Source of the DNA: Streptomyces sp. WAC 01529 | GTDB taxonomy: Bacteria > Actinomycetota > Actinomycetes > Streptomycetales > Streptomycetaceae | Direction: 5' to 3' | NCBI RefSeq assembly: GCF_003945545.1 | Contig: NZ_CP029617.1 | Span: 496,001-560,000 of the forward strand | DNA length: 64,000 nucleotides | In this document: positions 54,207 through 63,520 of the stretch, piece after piece | Position numbering within the stretch: position 1 is the stretch's first letter | How the letters are laid out: every line of letters starts with the position of its first letter | The notes under the pieces: generated by a model | What the model was told of the DNA's origin: nothing | Seen by the model: the letters and a program-made list of their open reading frames with translations, nothing else | The model's database searches: none | Translations under genes and position numbers: made by a program

Positions 54207-56119
54207 CGCCGCCCCGCCGCGCTGACGGCCCCGGGGCCGCACCGGGGCTTCTGCCCGTAGCCGGCCCGCGCCAGGTCCACCGCGCCGCGCTGCACCTGAT
54301 ACGCCGGGACGCGCGAGCCTTCACCGCCATGATCGTTCTCAATGCGCTCGCCGCGGCCGCGGGCCTCGTCGGGCCGTGGCTCCTCGGCCGAATCGTCAAC
54401 ACGGTCAAGGACGGCGGAGGCGTCGAGGCCGTGGACCGCCTCGCCCTCGGCATCCTCGTCGGAGCCGTCGCCCAGCTCCTCCTGGCGCGTCACGCCCGCT
54501 ACCTCAGCCACCGCTTCGGCGAGCGCACCCTGGCCCGCATCCGCGAGCAGTTCGTCGACCGGGCCCTCGCGCTGCCCGCCTCGGTCGTCGAACGCGCGGG
54601 CGCGGGGGACCTGACGGCTCGCGGCACATCCGACGTCGCGACCGCCGGCCAGACGCTGCGTGACACCGGCCCCGACGTCTTCGTCGCGGCCTTGCAGGCG
54701 CTGTTCATCCTCGGCGCGGTGTTCCTGCTCGATCCGCTGCTCGGCGTCTGCGGCGTACTCGGCCTGACCGGCATCTGGTTCGCCACCCGCTGGTACCTGC
54801 GGCGTGCGCGCTCCGCCTACCTCGACCAGGGAGCAGCCCACTCCGCCCTCGCCGAGGTGCTCTCCGCCACCGCCTCCGGGGCGCGCACCATCGAGGCCTT
54901 CGGTCTGCGGGAGCGCCGCATCGCGGAATGCGAGGACGAGATCGAACAGTGCGTCGCCGCCCGAGAGCGCACCCTGTTCCTGCGCAGCGTCCTCTTTCCG
55001 TCCATCGACATCTCGTACGTGATCCCGGTGGCCGTCGTGCTCCTCATCGGCGGCGTGATGCACGACCGGGGCACGGTGAGCCTGGGCGCAGTGGTCGCCT
55101 CCGCGCTGTACCTGCGCCAGCTCTCCCAGCCGCTGGACACGATCTTGCAGCGGGTCGAGGAGTTGCAGAGCAGCGGCGCGGCCTTCGCCAGGGTCGAGGG
55201 CCTTGCCGCCGCCCCGGCGGGAACATCCGCACCCACAACCCCGGCCACTCCTTCCCGAGGTGATGACCTCGGTGATGCCCTCGGCGATGCTCCCGAGGAC
55301 GACCGCATAGACGTCGACGGCGTGTACTTCGCGTACGGCGACGGCACCGACGTCCTGCGCGGCGTCGACCTGTCCATACGCCCCGGCGAACGCCTCGCCG
55401 TCGTCGGACCCTCCGGCGCGGGCAAGAGCACCCTGGGGCGACTTCTCGCGGGGATCGACACACCGACCAAGGGCACGGTGACCGTCGGCGGTGCCCCGAT
55501 CGCCGACCTCTCCCCGGGCCGACCGCGCCGCCAGGTCATCCTCGTCACCCAGGAGCACCACGTGTTCCTCGGCACCCTCCGGGACAATCTGCTGATCGCG
55601 GCGGAGTCCGCCACAGACGCGGAGCTGCACGACGCGCTCGCGGCGGTCGGCGCCGAGTGGGCGGGGGAGCTGTCGGACGCTCTGGACACCGAGCTGGGCG
55701 CCGGCGGCCATCGGCTGAGCGGGGCGCAGACCCAGCAGCTGGCACTGGCCCGAGTCGTACTCGCCGACCCGCACACCCTGATACTCGACGAGGCCACCGC
55801 CCTCCTGGACCCGACGACAGCGCGCCACACCGAACGGGCTCTGGCCGCTGTCCTCCGTGAGCGGACCGTCATCGCCATCGCCCACCGGCTGCATACGGCC
55901 CACGACGCGGACCGCGTCGCGGTCATGGAGGACGGCCGGGTGACAGAGATCGGCACCCACGAAGACCTCGTGGCAGCCGGCGGCTCCTACGCGGCGCTCT
56001 GGCACTCCTGGCACGGCGACCGCCCGCCGACCAACAGCGCCCACATGGACACCCCCGGCACCGGCACACTGGCAGACCCGTCCGCCACCGGCGCCCGAAG
56101 CCACCGGCCCGGCAGCTGA
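54203..56119 (+). CDS. ABC exporter half-transporter, catalytic partner (pair 2, subunit 2)
   Basis: A 638-residue half-transporter with exporter domain, Walker A VGPSGAGKSTLGRLLAG near 403, signature RLSGAQTQQLALARV (LSGAQ, one change) near 504 and Walker B TLILDEATALLD. The ATPase is strikingly like that of pair 1 subunit 2, including VTQEHHVFLGTLRDNLL and the AHRLHTAHDAD H-loop, which indicates tandem duplication of an ancestral gene pair. The substrate is unknown; small peptides or antibiotics are common for this class. Confidence 0.92.
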   Translation: MTPPRRADGPGAAPGLLPVAGPRQVHRAALHLIRRDARAFTAMIVLNALAAAAGLVGPWLLGRIVNTVKDGGGVEAVDRLALGILVGAVAQLLLARHARYLSHRFGERTLARIREQFVDRALALPASVVERAGAGDLTARGTSDVATAGQTLRDTGPDVFVAALQALFILGAVFLLDPLLGVCGVLGLTGIWFATRWYLRRARSAYLDQGAAHSALAEVLSATASGARTIEAFGLRERRIAECEDEIEQCVAARERTLFLRSVLFPSIDISYVIPVAVVLLIGGVMHDRGTVSLGAVVASALYLRQLSQPLDTILQRVEELQSSGAAFARVEGLAAAPAGTSAPTTPATPSRGDDLGDALGDAPEDDRIDVDGVYFAYGDGTDVLRGVDLSIRPGERLAVVGPSGAGKSTLGRLLAGIDTPTKGTVTVGGAPIADLSPGRPRRQVILVTQEHHVFLGTLRDNLLIAAESATDAELHDALAAVGAEWAGELSDALDTELGAGGHRLSGAQTQQLALARVVLADPHTLILDEATALLDPTTARHTERALAAVLRERTVIAIAHRLHTAHDADRVAVMEDGRVTEIGTHEDLVAAGGSYAALWHSWHGDRPPTNSAHMDTPGTGTLADPSATGARSHRPGS

Positions 56120-56160
56120 GCCGAGACCCGCACTTTCCGTGCCCCTACGACGTCCGACCC

Positions 56161-56979
56161 TCAGATGAAGTTGAGCGCGGCGGCGCCGCCCACTCCCCCG
56201 AGCAGCATGAACACCGGCATCAGCACCTTCAGCTCGATCCAGCTGCCGGCCCGGAAGCGCAGCGCCTTCGGCGGCCCGATCGGGTACCAGCGCTTGCGGC
56301 CGATGGGGATGGGCCACAGGACCGGGCAGCCGGAGACCGTCAGCGCGTCCCCGAGGTCGTGGACCAGCGCGCCGAGGACGATCGGCAGCCCGAGCCACAG
56401 ATACTCCTGGCCGGGCGCGGTGAACAGCCAGTCCGAGCCGTTGCCGGGTTTGTCGAGGACTCCGGCGAGGATCCAGGCGCTCGTCGCGGCGAGCAGCCAC
56501 ACCAGCACATCGCTGCTCGACCCGCGCGCGGCCCGCCACAGCAGGCCTTCGATGGCGAGGACCATGTGGACGAAGAGGAGTGTGAGGACCGCCCAGCGCC
56601 CGCCGAAGATCGCCAGGGCGGAGGCGCCCGCCCCTATCAGCACCGCCCACAGCCAGGTGTGCGTCAGCGTGCGGTGGCCCCCCGAGCGGCGCGGGTCGCC
56701 CTGCTTGCGCGTCGCCTTGTAGACGGCGTACGAGAGCTTGTCGACGATCTCGCACACCCCCCGCGAGATCGGCCCGAAGGCGCGCGAGATCGTCGCCGAC
56801 TTGTGGTCGAGGTCGGGGGCGAGCGCCGCCCCGGCACAGATCAGGGCTCCTACGAGGAGGACCGGCCAGGGCATCATGTGCCCCGCGGCCGCGGCAGCCG
56901 CGCCGACCCCGAGCCAGGCCGCGGCCCCCGACAGTGAGTGCGCCGGTCCCATCATTGCTGCCGCCCGCCCCATTTCCAT
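56161..56979 (-). CDS. Membrane-bound metal-dependent hydrolase (YdjM/DUF457 family)
   Basis: A 272-residue membrane protein with several hydrophobic segments and conserved polar clusters GPAHSLSGAAAWLG, LAPDLDHKSATISRAFGPISR and GGHRTLTHTWLWAV. His and Asp residues near membrane ends are the expected metal ligands of the family. Function in actinomycetes is not known. ATGs at 56955 and 56952 are alternative starts, giving MMGPAHSLSG or MGPAHSLSG. Confidence 0.85.
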   Translation of the reverse strand: MEMGRAAAMMGPAHSLSGAAAWLGVGAAAAAAGHMMPWPVLLVGALICAGAALAPDLDHKSATISRAFGPISRGVCEIVDKLSYAVYKATRKQGDPRRSGGHRTLTHTWLWAVLIGAGASALAIFGGRWAVLTLLFVHMVLAIEGLLWRAARGSSSDVLVWLLAATSAWILAGVLDKPGNGSDWLFTAPGQEYLWLGLPIVLGALVHDLGDALTVSGCPVLWPIPIGRKRWYPIGPPKALRFRAGSWIELKVLMPVFMLLGGVGGAAALNFI

Positions 56980-57076
56980 TGTTCTGACGCCCCGTTGGCG
57001 ACACAGCGTAACCTTCGTGATCTTCGTGGGGCCCTCCGGTTCCCAGATCCGGTGAGAAGGAAGGCAAGATGGGGGT

Positions 57077-59590
57077 GTGACCCTTATCGATCAGCTGCCG
57101 CCGGATGCCGACCCAGATGCCCTCTTCGAAGCCTTCTCGTCGTGGGCCGAGAACCAGGGGATCACTCTCTACCCGGCCCAGGAGGAGGCGCTGATCGAGG
57201 TGGTCTCCGGAGCGAATGTGATCTTGTCCACTCCGACCGGCTCGGGCAAGAGCCTGGTCGCGGCGGGCGCCCACTTCACGGCACTCGCCCAGGACAAGGT
57301 CACCTTCTACACCGCTCCCATCAAGGCACTGGTGTCGGAGAAGTTCTTCGACCTGTGCAAGCTCTTCGGCACCGAGAACGTCGGCATGCTCACGGGCGAC
57401 GCGTCGGTCAACTCCGACGCCCCCGTCATCTGCTGCACGGCCGAGGTCCTCGCCTCCATCGCGCTGCGGGACGGCAAGCACGCCGACATCGGCCAGGTCG
57501 TGATGGACGAGTTCCATTTCTACGCCGAGCCGGACCGCGGCTGGGCGTGGCAGATCCCGCTGCTCGAACTGCCGCAGGCGCAGTTCATCCTCATGTCGGC
57601 GACGCTCGGCGACGTCTCCATGTTCGAGAAGGACCTCACGCGCCGCACGGGCCGGCCCACCTCGGTGGTGCGGTCCGCGACACGGCCCGTTCCGCTGTCG
57701 TACGAGTACCGGCTGACGCCGATCACCGAGACGCTCACCGAACTGCTCGAGACCAAGCAGGCGCCCGTCTACATCGTGCACTTCACGCAGGCCCAGGCCG
57801 TCGAGCGCGCCCAGTCGCTGATGAGCATCAACATGTGCACGCGCGAGGAGAAGGACAAGATCGCCGACCTGATCGGCAACTTCCGCTTCACCACCAAGTT
57901 CGGCCGCAACCTCTCGCGCTACGTACGCCACGGGATCGGCGTGCACCACGCGGGCATGCTGCCCAAATACCGCCGCCTGGTGGAGAAGCTCGCCCAGGCA
58001 GGGCTCCTCAAGGTCATCTGCGGCACGGACACGCTCGGCGTCGGCGTCAACGTCCCGATCCGCACGGTGCTGTTCACGGCGCTGACCAAGTACGACGGCA
58101 ACCGTGTCCGCACCCTGCGCGCGCGGGAGTTCCACCAGATCGCCGGGCGGGCCGGGCGCGCGGGCTTCGACACCGCGGGCCTGGTGGTCGCACAGGCGCC
58201 CGAGCACGTCATCGAGAACGAGAAGGCGCTCGCCAAGGCGGGCGACGATGCGAAGAAACGCCGCAAGGTGGTCCGCAAGAAGGCTCCCGAGGGCTTCGTC
58301 GGCTGGACGGAGAACACCTTCGAGAAGCTCATCGCCTCCGAGCCGGAGCCGCTGACCTCCCGCTTCCGGGTCACGCACACCATGCTGCTGTCGGTGATCG
58401 CCCGCCCCGGGAACGCCTTCGAGGCGATGCGTCACCTCCTCGAGGACAACCACGAGCCGCGCAAGCAGCAGCTGCGGCACATCCGACGGGCCATCGCGAT
58501 CTACCGCTCGCTCCTCGCCGGCGGTGTCGTGGAGAAGCTGGACGAGCCGGACGCCACGGGCCGCGTCGTGCGCCTGACGGTCGACTTGCAGCAGGACTTC
58601 GCGCTCAACCAGCCGCTGTCGACATTCGCCCTCGCCGCTTTCGAGGTCCTGGACCCCGAGTCCCCTTCGTACGCTCTCGACATGGTGTCCGTCGTCGAGT
58701 CCACCCTCGACGACCCGCGTCAGATCCTCGCGGCCCAGCAGAACAAGGCGCGCGGCGAGGCCGTCGCCCTGATGAAGGCGGACGGGGTCGAGTACGAGGA
58801 GCGGATGGAACGGCTTCAGGACATCACGTACCCGAAGCCGCTGGAGGAGCTGCTCTTCCACGCCTACAACACGTACCGCACCAGTCACCCGTGGGTCGGC
58901 GACCACCCCCTTTCCCCGAAGTCCGTCGTCCGGGACATGTACGAACGGGCGCTGTCGTTCACCGAGTTCACGTCCTTCTACGAACTCGCCCGCACCGAGG
59001 GCATCGTGCTGCGCTACCTCGCCGGCGCGTACAAGGCCCTGGAGCACACCATCCCGGACGACCTGAAGTCCGAGGACCTGGAGGACCTGATCGCCTGGCT
59101 GGGCGAGATGGTCCGTCAGGTCGACTCCAGCCTCCTCGACGAGTGGGAGCAGCTGGCCAACCCCGAGGTCATGACGGCCGAGGAAGCCCAGGAGAAGGCC
59201 GACCAGGTCAAACCGGTCACGGCCAACGCCCGTGCCTTCCGTGTCCTGGTGCGCAACGCGCTGTTCCGCAGGGTCGAGCTGGCCGCCCTCGACCACGTCG
59301 AGGAGCTCGGCGAGCTGGACGGTGAATCCGGCTGGGACGCGGACGCCTGGGGTGAGGCCATGGACAAGTACTGGGACGAGTACGAAGATCTCGGGACCGG
59401 CCCCGACGCGCGTGGCCCCAAGCTGTTGCTCATCGAGGAGGATCCGGAGCACGGTCTGTGGCGCGTCCGGCAGACGTTCGCCGACCCGAACGGCGACCAT
59501 GACTGGGGCATCAGCGCGGAGGTCGATCTCGCGGCCTCCGACGAGGAGGGCCGCGCCGTCGTCCGGGTCACGGACGTCGGCCAGCTCTGA
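57077..59590 (+). CDS. Ski2-like DEAD/DEAH-box helicase
   Basis: An 837-residue superfamily 2 helicase. Motif I is TPTGSGKSLVA, motif II is DEFHF, motif III is LMSATLG, and motif VI is HQIAGRAGRAGFD. The C-terminal half has no motif I recognise and fits a DUF3516-like region. These proteins are widespread in actinobacteria and probably act on RNA. GTG is the start; AAGGAAGG lies about 12 bases upstream. It may be cotranscribed with the downstream thioesterase gene. Confidence 0.92.
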   Translation: MTLIDQLPPDADPDALFEAFSSWAENQGITLYPAQEEALIEVVSGANVILSTPTGSGKSLVAAGAHFTALAQDKVTFYTAPIKALVSEKFFDLCKLFGTENVGMLTGDASVNSDAPVICCTAEVLASIALRDGKHADIGQVVMDEFHFYAEPDRGWAWQIPLLELPQAQFILMSATLGDVSMFEKDLTRRTGRPTSVVRSATRPVPLSYEYRLTPITETLTELLETKQAPVYIVHFTQAQAVERAQSLMSINMCTREEKDKIADLIGNFRFTTKFGRNLSRYVRHGIGVHHAGMLPKYRRLVEKLAQAGLLKVICGTDTLGVGVNVPIRTVLFTALTKYDGNRVRTLRAREFHQIAGRAGRAGFDTAGLVVAQAPEHVIENEKALAKAGDDAKKRRKVVRKKAPEGFVGWTENTFEKLIASEPEPLTSRFRVTHTMLLSVIARPGNAFEAMRHLLEDNHEPRKQQLRHIRRAIAIYRSLLAGGVVEKLDEPDATGRVVRLTVDLQQDFALNQPLSTFALAAFEVLDPESPSYALDMVSVVESTLDDPRQILAAQQNKARGEAVALMKADGVEYEERMERLQDITYPKPLEELLFHAYNTYRTSHPWVGDHPLSPKSVVRDMYERALSFTEFTSFYELARTEGIVLRYLAGAYKALEHTIPDDLKSEDLEDLIAWLGEMVRQVDSSLLDEWEQLANPEVMTAEEAQEKADQVKPVTANARAFRVLVRNALFRRVELAALDHVEELGELDGESGWDADAWGEAMDKYWDEYEDLGTGPDARGPKLLLIEEDPEHGLWRVRQTFADPNGDHDWGISAEVDLAASDEEGRAVVRVTDVGQL

Positions 59591-59636
59591 GAGACCCGAG
59601 GATCCACGCGTCCCGGACAGGAGTCGAGGAACTGTC

Positions 59637-60536
59637 ATGAACAATCCCGCCGAACGGCTGGTCGACCTGCTTGACCTGGAGCAGATCGAGGTCAACATCT
59701 TCCGCGGCCGCAGCCCCCAGGAGTCGCTGCAGCGGGTGTTCGGCGGGCAGGTCGCCGGGCAGGCCCTGGTGGCAGCGGGCCGCACCACCGAGGGCGACCG
59801 CCCGGTGCACTCGCTGCACGCGTACTTCCTGCGCCCGGGTCGCCCGGGGGTGCCCATCGTGTACCAGGTCGAGCGGGTCAGGGACGGGCGCTCCTTCACC
59901 ACGCGCCGCGTCACCGCCGTCCAGCAGGGCCGCACCATCTTCAACCTCACCGCCTCCTTCCACCAGCCCGAGCAGGGCGCCTTCGAACACCAGCTGCCGC
60001 CGCGCATCGCCGCTCCCGACCCGGAGTCGCTTCCGACGGTCGCCGAGGAGATCAAGGCGCATCTCGGCGCGCTCCCGGAGCAGCTGGAGCGCATGGCCCG
60101 GCGTCAGCCCTTCGACATCCGCTATGTTGACCGGCTGCGCTGGACCGCCGAGGAGATCAAGGACGCCGAGCCGCGCAGCGCGGTGTGGATGCGTGCCGTC
60201 GGCCCGCTGGGTGACGACCCGCTCGTGCACACCTGCGCGCTCACGTACGCGAGCGACATGACACTCCTCGATGCCGTGCGCATCCCGGTGGAGCCGCTCT
60301 GGGGGCCCCGCGGGTACGACATGGCGTCACTCGATCACGCCATGTGGTTCCACCGTCCCTTCCGGGCGGACGAGTGGTTCCTGTACGACCAGGAGTCGCC
60401 CATCGTGACGGGGGGTCGCGGCCTCGCGCGTGGCCGTATCTATGACACCGAGGGGCGGCTGCTGGTGTCGGTCGTTCAGGAAGGGCTGTTCCGTCCGTAC
60501 GGGGAACGCCACATGGACAGTCCAGCAAGCGCGTGA
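59637..60536 (+). CDS. tesB: Acyl-CoA thioesterase II
   Basis: The 299-residue protein is a double hot-dog thioesterase of the TesB family: VFGGQVAGQALVAAGRT and LHAYFLRPGRPGVPIVYQVERVRDGRSFTTRRV in the first half, and YASDMTLLD, SLDHAMWFHRPFRADEWFLYDQESP and GRGLARGRIYDTEGRLLVSVVQEGLFR in the second. It hydrolyses acyl-CoA esters in the cytoplasm. A GAGGA site 6 nt upstream fixes the ATG. Confidence 0.95.
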   Translation: MNNPAERLVDLLDLEQIEVNIFRGRSPQESLQRVFGGQVAGQALVAAGRTTEGDRPVHSLHAYFLRPGRPGVPIVYQVERVRDGRSFTTRRVTAVQQGRTIFNLTASFHQPEQGAFEHQLPPRIAAPDPESLPTVAEEIKAHLGALPEQLERMARRQPFDIRYVDRLRWTAEEIKDAEPRSAVWMRAVGPLGDDPLVHTCALTYASDMTLLDAVRIPVEPLWGPRGYDMASLDHAMWFHRPFRADEWFLYDQESPIVTGGRGLARGRIYDTEGRLLVSVVQEGLFRPYGERHMDSPASA

Positions 60537-60561
60537 GCGGCAGGGGACCTGTACGGGAGGC

Positions 60562-61755
60562 ATGGTGCGACGGTTCGACGTGGCTGAGCGCCGGGCACGG
60601 CTGGCTGTGCGCCATCGGTTGACGGCCGACACCAGGGCGGACGATCCGGTCGAGGTGGCGCGGTCCCTGCTGGCGCTGCACGGCACCGATCCGTCGTCGG
60701 TGTACGTGGGTGCCTGGGCGCGCATGCGGGACGGCCACGTGAGGGACGTGGAGCGGGCGCTGTACGAGGACCGGTCGTTGATTCGGTTGCTGGGGATGCG
60801 CCGCACGGTCTTTGTGACCTCCCTTGATGTCGCTCCCGTACTGCAGGCCGCGTGCTCGCGCGCGGTGGCCGCCCGGGAGCGCCGTCTCCTCCTGGCGAGG
60901 CTGACGGAGGCCGGCGTCGGCGCCGACGCGGCCGAGGTCTCGGCGTGGCTGACAGCGACCGAGGAAGTGGCGCTGCGGGCGCTCAAGGAACGAGGTGAGG
61001 CGACCGCGGCCGAGCTGGTGGGCGACGACCCGCGTCTGGGCACCGAGCTGGTGATGTCGCGCGGCAAGAGCTACGAGGGCCGGCAGAAACTGGCCAGCAG
61101 GCTCCTTCTGCTGCTCGCCGCCGAGGGCCTTGTCGTGCGGGGCCGTCCGCGTGGCACGTGGACCTCGCACCAGTACCGCTGGGCCCCGCTGACGCAGTGG
61201 CTTCCCAATGGGCTCGCCGACTGGTCCACCCAGGAGGCCGAGACCGAGCTCGCCCGGCGCTGGCTGCGGACGTTCGGTCCGGCACCGGCGGATGATCTGC
61301 GCTGGTGGGCGGGGTGGACCAAGACCCAGACGAAGCGGGCGTTGAGCGAACTGCGCCCCGTCGAGGTCGACTTGGACGGAGTGACCGGCCTCCTCCTTCC
61401 CGACGATGTGGCGGAGACTGCCCGGCCCGAGCCGTGGGCGGCCCTCCTGCCGGCGCTCGACTCGACCCCGATGGGCTGGCAGAACCGTGGCTGGTTTCTC
61501 GGCGACCACGGCCCTCGCCTGTTCGACAGGAACGGCAACATCGGCCCGTCCCTGTGGTGGAACGGTCGTATCGTCGGCGGCTGGGCGCAGGACAGCCAAG
61601 GCGAGATCGTCTGCCGGTTCCTCGAGGACGTGGGAGCGGACGCGCGGAGCGCCGTGCGGGCGGAGGCCGAGCGTCTGGCCTCGCGGCTGGGCGGAGTGCG
61701 GCTCACCGCGCGTACCAGAGGCCGGACTTGGCTCGAGGAGGAACTGGCCGCTTGA
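60562..61755 (+). CDS. Winged-helix protein of the HTH_42 (AlkZ/YcaQ-like) family
   Basis: A 397-residue protein with the family segments SLLALHGTDPSSVYVGAWARM, LIRLLGMRRTVFVTSLD, KSYEGRQKLASRLLLLLAAEGLVVRGRPRGTW and ADDLRWWAGWTKTQTKRAL. Family members AlkZ and YcaQ are DNA glycosylases acting on bulky or cross-link lesions through a QxQ or QxD motif. Here that place reads H-G-T, so glycosylase activity is doubtful. GGGAGG ends 1 nt before this ATG, so the GTG one codon later may be the true start. Confidence 0.87.
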   Translation: MVRRFDVAERRARLAVRHRLTADTRADDPVEVARSLLALHGTDPSSVYVGAWARMRDGHVRDVERALYEDRSLIRLLGMRRTVFVTSLDVAPVLQAACSRAVAARERRLLLARLTEAGVGADAAEVSAWLTATEEVALRALKERGEATAAELVGDDPRLGTELVMSRGKSYEGRQKLASRLLLLLAAEGLVVRGRPRGTWTSHQYRWAPLTQWLPNGLADWSTQEAETELARRWLRTFGPAPADDLRWWAGWTKTQTKRALSELRPVEVDLDGVTGLLLPDDVAETARPEPWAALLPALDSTPMGWQNRGWFLGDHGPRLFDRNGNIGPSLWWNGRIVGGWAQDSQGEIVCRFLEDVGADARSAVRAEAERLASRLGGVRLTARTRGRTWLEEELAA

Positions 61756-61821
61756 CGACCGCAGGGCAGACTTGGGGTGGAGCGGTGCGGGCATGACGCC
61801 TCCATCCATAGGGGGTTCGAG

Positions 61822-62403
61822 ATGAGCAACACAGACAGCTCGACGAATAGCGCGGACAGCGCGATGAGTACGGGCAGCGAGGGGGACGGGCAGATGAACG
61901 GGAATGTGGTCGACGGCAGGGATCAACTGCTTGACGAGGCCGTTGGCCTGCGCAAGGCAGGCCACCGGGAGGAAGCCCGAGAGCGCCTCGTCGCTCTCTC
62001 CGCACGTTTTCCGCAGGACGCGGAGATCGCGTACCAGACCGCGTGGGTCCACGACACGCTGGGACTGGAGGCGGAAGCGGTCCTGTACTACGAGCGGGCG
62101 CTCGCCGGGTCGGGGCTCTCCGATGAGGACCGTCGCGGCGCCCTTCTGGGGCTCGGCAGCACCTACCGGGTCCTTGGCCGTTACGACGAGGCCGTCGCCA
62201 CACTCGGCGATGCGGCGGCCCAGTTTCCCGACGACGGAGCGCTCAAGACGTTCCTGGCCATGGCGCTGTACAACACCGGCCGGACCCATGACGCCATGGA
62301 GATCCTTCTGACCTTGCTCGCGGCCACGAGCAAGGCTCCGGAGATCGCGGGTTACCGACCCGCGATCGAGGAGTACGCCAAGGACCTCGACGCCACGATG
62401 TAG
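61822..62403 (+). CDS. Tetratricopeptide repeat protein
   Basis: A 193-residue cytoplasmic protein with a Ser/Asn/Gly-rich N-terminus and TPR-like helices (LLDEAVGLRKAGHREEARERLVALSARFP, AEIAYQTAWVHDTLGLEAEAVLYYERALA, GALLGLGSTYRVLGRYDEAVATLGDAAAQFP, KTFLAMALYNTGRTHDAMEILL). It probably mediates protein contacts. No partner is evident. ATG follows a weak GGGGG site. Confidence 0.9.
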   Translation: MSNTDSSTNSADSAMSTGSEGDGQMNGNVVDGRDQLLDEAVGLRKAGHREEARERLVALSARFPQDAEIAYQTAWVHDTLGLEAEAVLYYERALAGSGLSDEDRRGALLGLGSTYRVLGRYDEAVATLGDAAAQFPDDGALKTFLAMALYNTGRTHDAMEILLTLLAATSKAPEIAGYRPAIEEYAKDLDATM

Positions 62404-62436
62404 CGGCGCCGACGCCGTCGCCCCGATACCCCCGGC

Positions 62437-63360
62437 CTACGCCCGCCTACGGCGCAGCCACTTCAGCAGGCCACGCGACTCCTGAACCGAGGTGTCGAGC
62501 GCGACGTCCCTCGGCAGCTCGGGCTCTGGAGTGGGAGGTGCCGGTTCGACCATGGGCCGCGGCGCGGGTCGGGGCGCCGGGCGTTGCGCGCGGGCCTGGA
62601 CGAGGCCGATCAGCAGGCTGGAGCGCAGCCAGCGAATCTCGTCCGGGTCGTCCGCCGTCGTGATGCGTTCGACGATTCGTGCCACGGGTGAATCCGGTGC
62701 TCCGTTGGCGCGTGGCACGGGCTTGAGCCGGTTGAGGTAGGCGCGTTCGTACGGATCCCTGATGGTCTCCGCGAGCTGCACCGGATCCAGCAGCGAGGCC
62801 ATAGCGGCGACGCGCTCCCACGGGTCCTCGGACTGCCTCAGCAGAAAGTCCGCGTGGCGGCCCCGCCAGTTGCGCGCCCTCAGGTCCTGGCCCTTTTCCA
62901 GTCGTTCACGCAGCACTCCCGGCATGCGTCCGGTAAGAAGGTCGGCGTTGGTCTCTGTCTCGGCGAACTGCCGTAGTTCCTCGGCGAGATAGAGCCAGAC
63001 AACAGCTCGATACCGGTTCAGGTAGAACTTCACCGGGACCAGCGCACCGACTCGGGCGAGCCGGGTGAAGCGGGCCGGGCTGATGTCCATGAGCCTCGCA
63101 CCCTCTGTGGTGCCCACGGCTCTGATGCCTTCTCGCAGCGACTCGGGGAACCCTTCGCTTCCGCGCACGCGAGCGATCTCCTCACGCGTGACGCGCCGCT
63201 GACCGCCCGCTCCGTCCCCGACGGTGCGGATGCGCCCCAGCACCACCGCGAGATCGAACTCGCCGCGCTTGAGGCCCAGTTCCCTCGCGGCGCCGCTCGG
63301 CGTCAACGATGGCCGGGCGGCCGTCGCGGTGGCCGTCTGCGTGATGGTGTCACTTGCCAT
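62437..63360 (-). CDS. DUF6397-type protein of unknown function
   Basis: A 307-residue protein common in Streptomyces. It has an N-terminal DNA-binding-like region (TPSGAARELGLKRGEFDLAVVLGRIRTV, then RRVTREEIARVRGSEGFP), a central stretch ARLMDISPARFTRLARVGALVPVKFYLNRYRAVVWLYLAEELRQF and a Pro-rich tail with a basic end. The first segments resemble MerR-like or excisionase-like helices. Function unknown. Confidence 0.85.
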   Translation of the reverse strand: MASDTITQTATATAARPSLTPSGAARELGLKRGEFDLAVVLGRIRTVGDGAGGQRRVTREEIARVRGSEGFPESLREGIRAVGTTEGARLMDISPARFTRLARVGALVPVKFYLNRYRAVVWLYLAEELRQFAETETNADLLTGRMPGVLRERLEKGQDLRARNWRGRHADFLLRQSEDPWERVAAMASLLDPVQLAETIRDPYERAYLNRLKPVPRANGAPDSPVARIVERITTADDPDEIRWLRSSLLIGLVQARAQRPAPRPAPRPMVEPAPPTPEPELPRDVALDTSVQESRGLLKWLRRRRA

Positions 63361-63459
63361 GATGGTTCTCCCCCGTGAGACGTGCTTGCTCTCGGGAAAA
63401 ACCGTAGCCCGACCACCGCGATCCTCGCTCGGCCTGTGGATAACTCTTGTCGTGGCGAT

Positions 63460-63520
63460 GTCAGCGCTGGTCAGACGTCGACGTCACACGTGCCGGAAGC
63501 CGGCGTCAGCGCTGGTCAGA
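63460..63520. repeat. 16-bp direct repeat beside the roadblock gene
   Basis: GTCAGCGCTGGTCAGA occurs at 63460-63475 and 63505-63520. The right copy covers the stop codon of the roadblock gene, the left one lies 45 bases further in the intergenic region, suggesting a small duplication of the gene end. Confidence 0.8.

Noticed and set aside
49581..60094. Minus-strand frames of more than 1500 and 1900 codons across the ABC and helicase genes
   Set aside because: They overlap well supported plus-strand ABC, helicase and thioesterase genes and have no recognisable domain.
63435..63443. TGTGGATAA, the complement of a perfect DnaA box (TTATCCACA)
   Set aside because: A single box in a short intergenic region with no neighbouring boxes and no dnaA/dnaN genes; probably chance.
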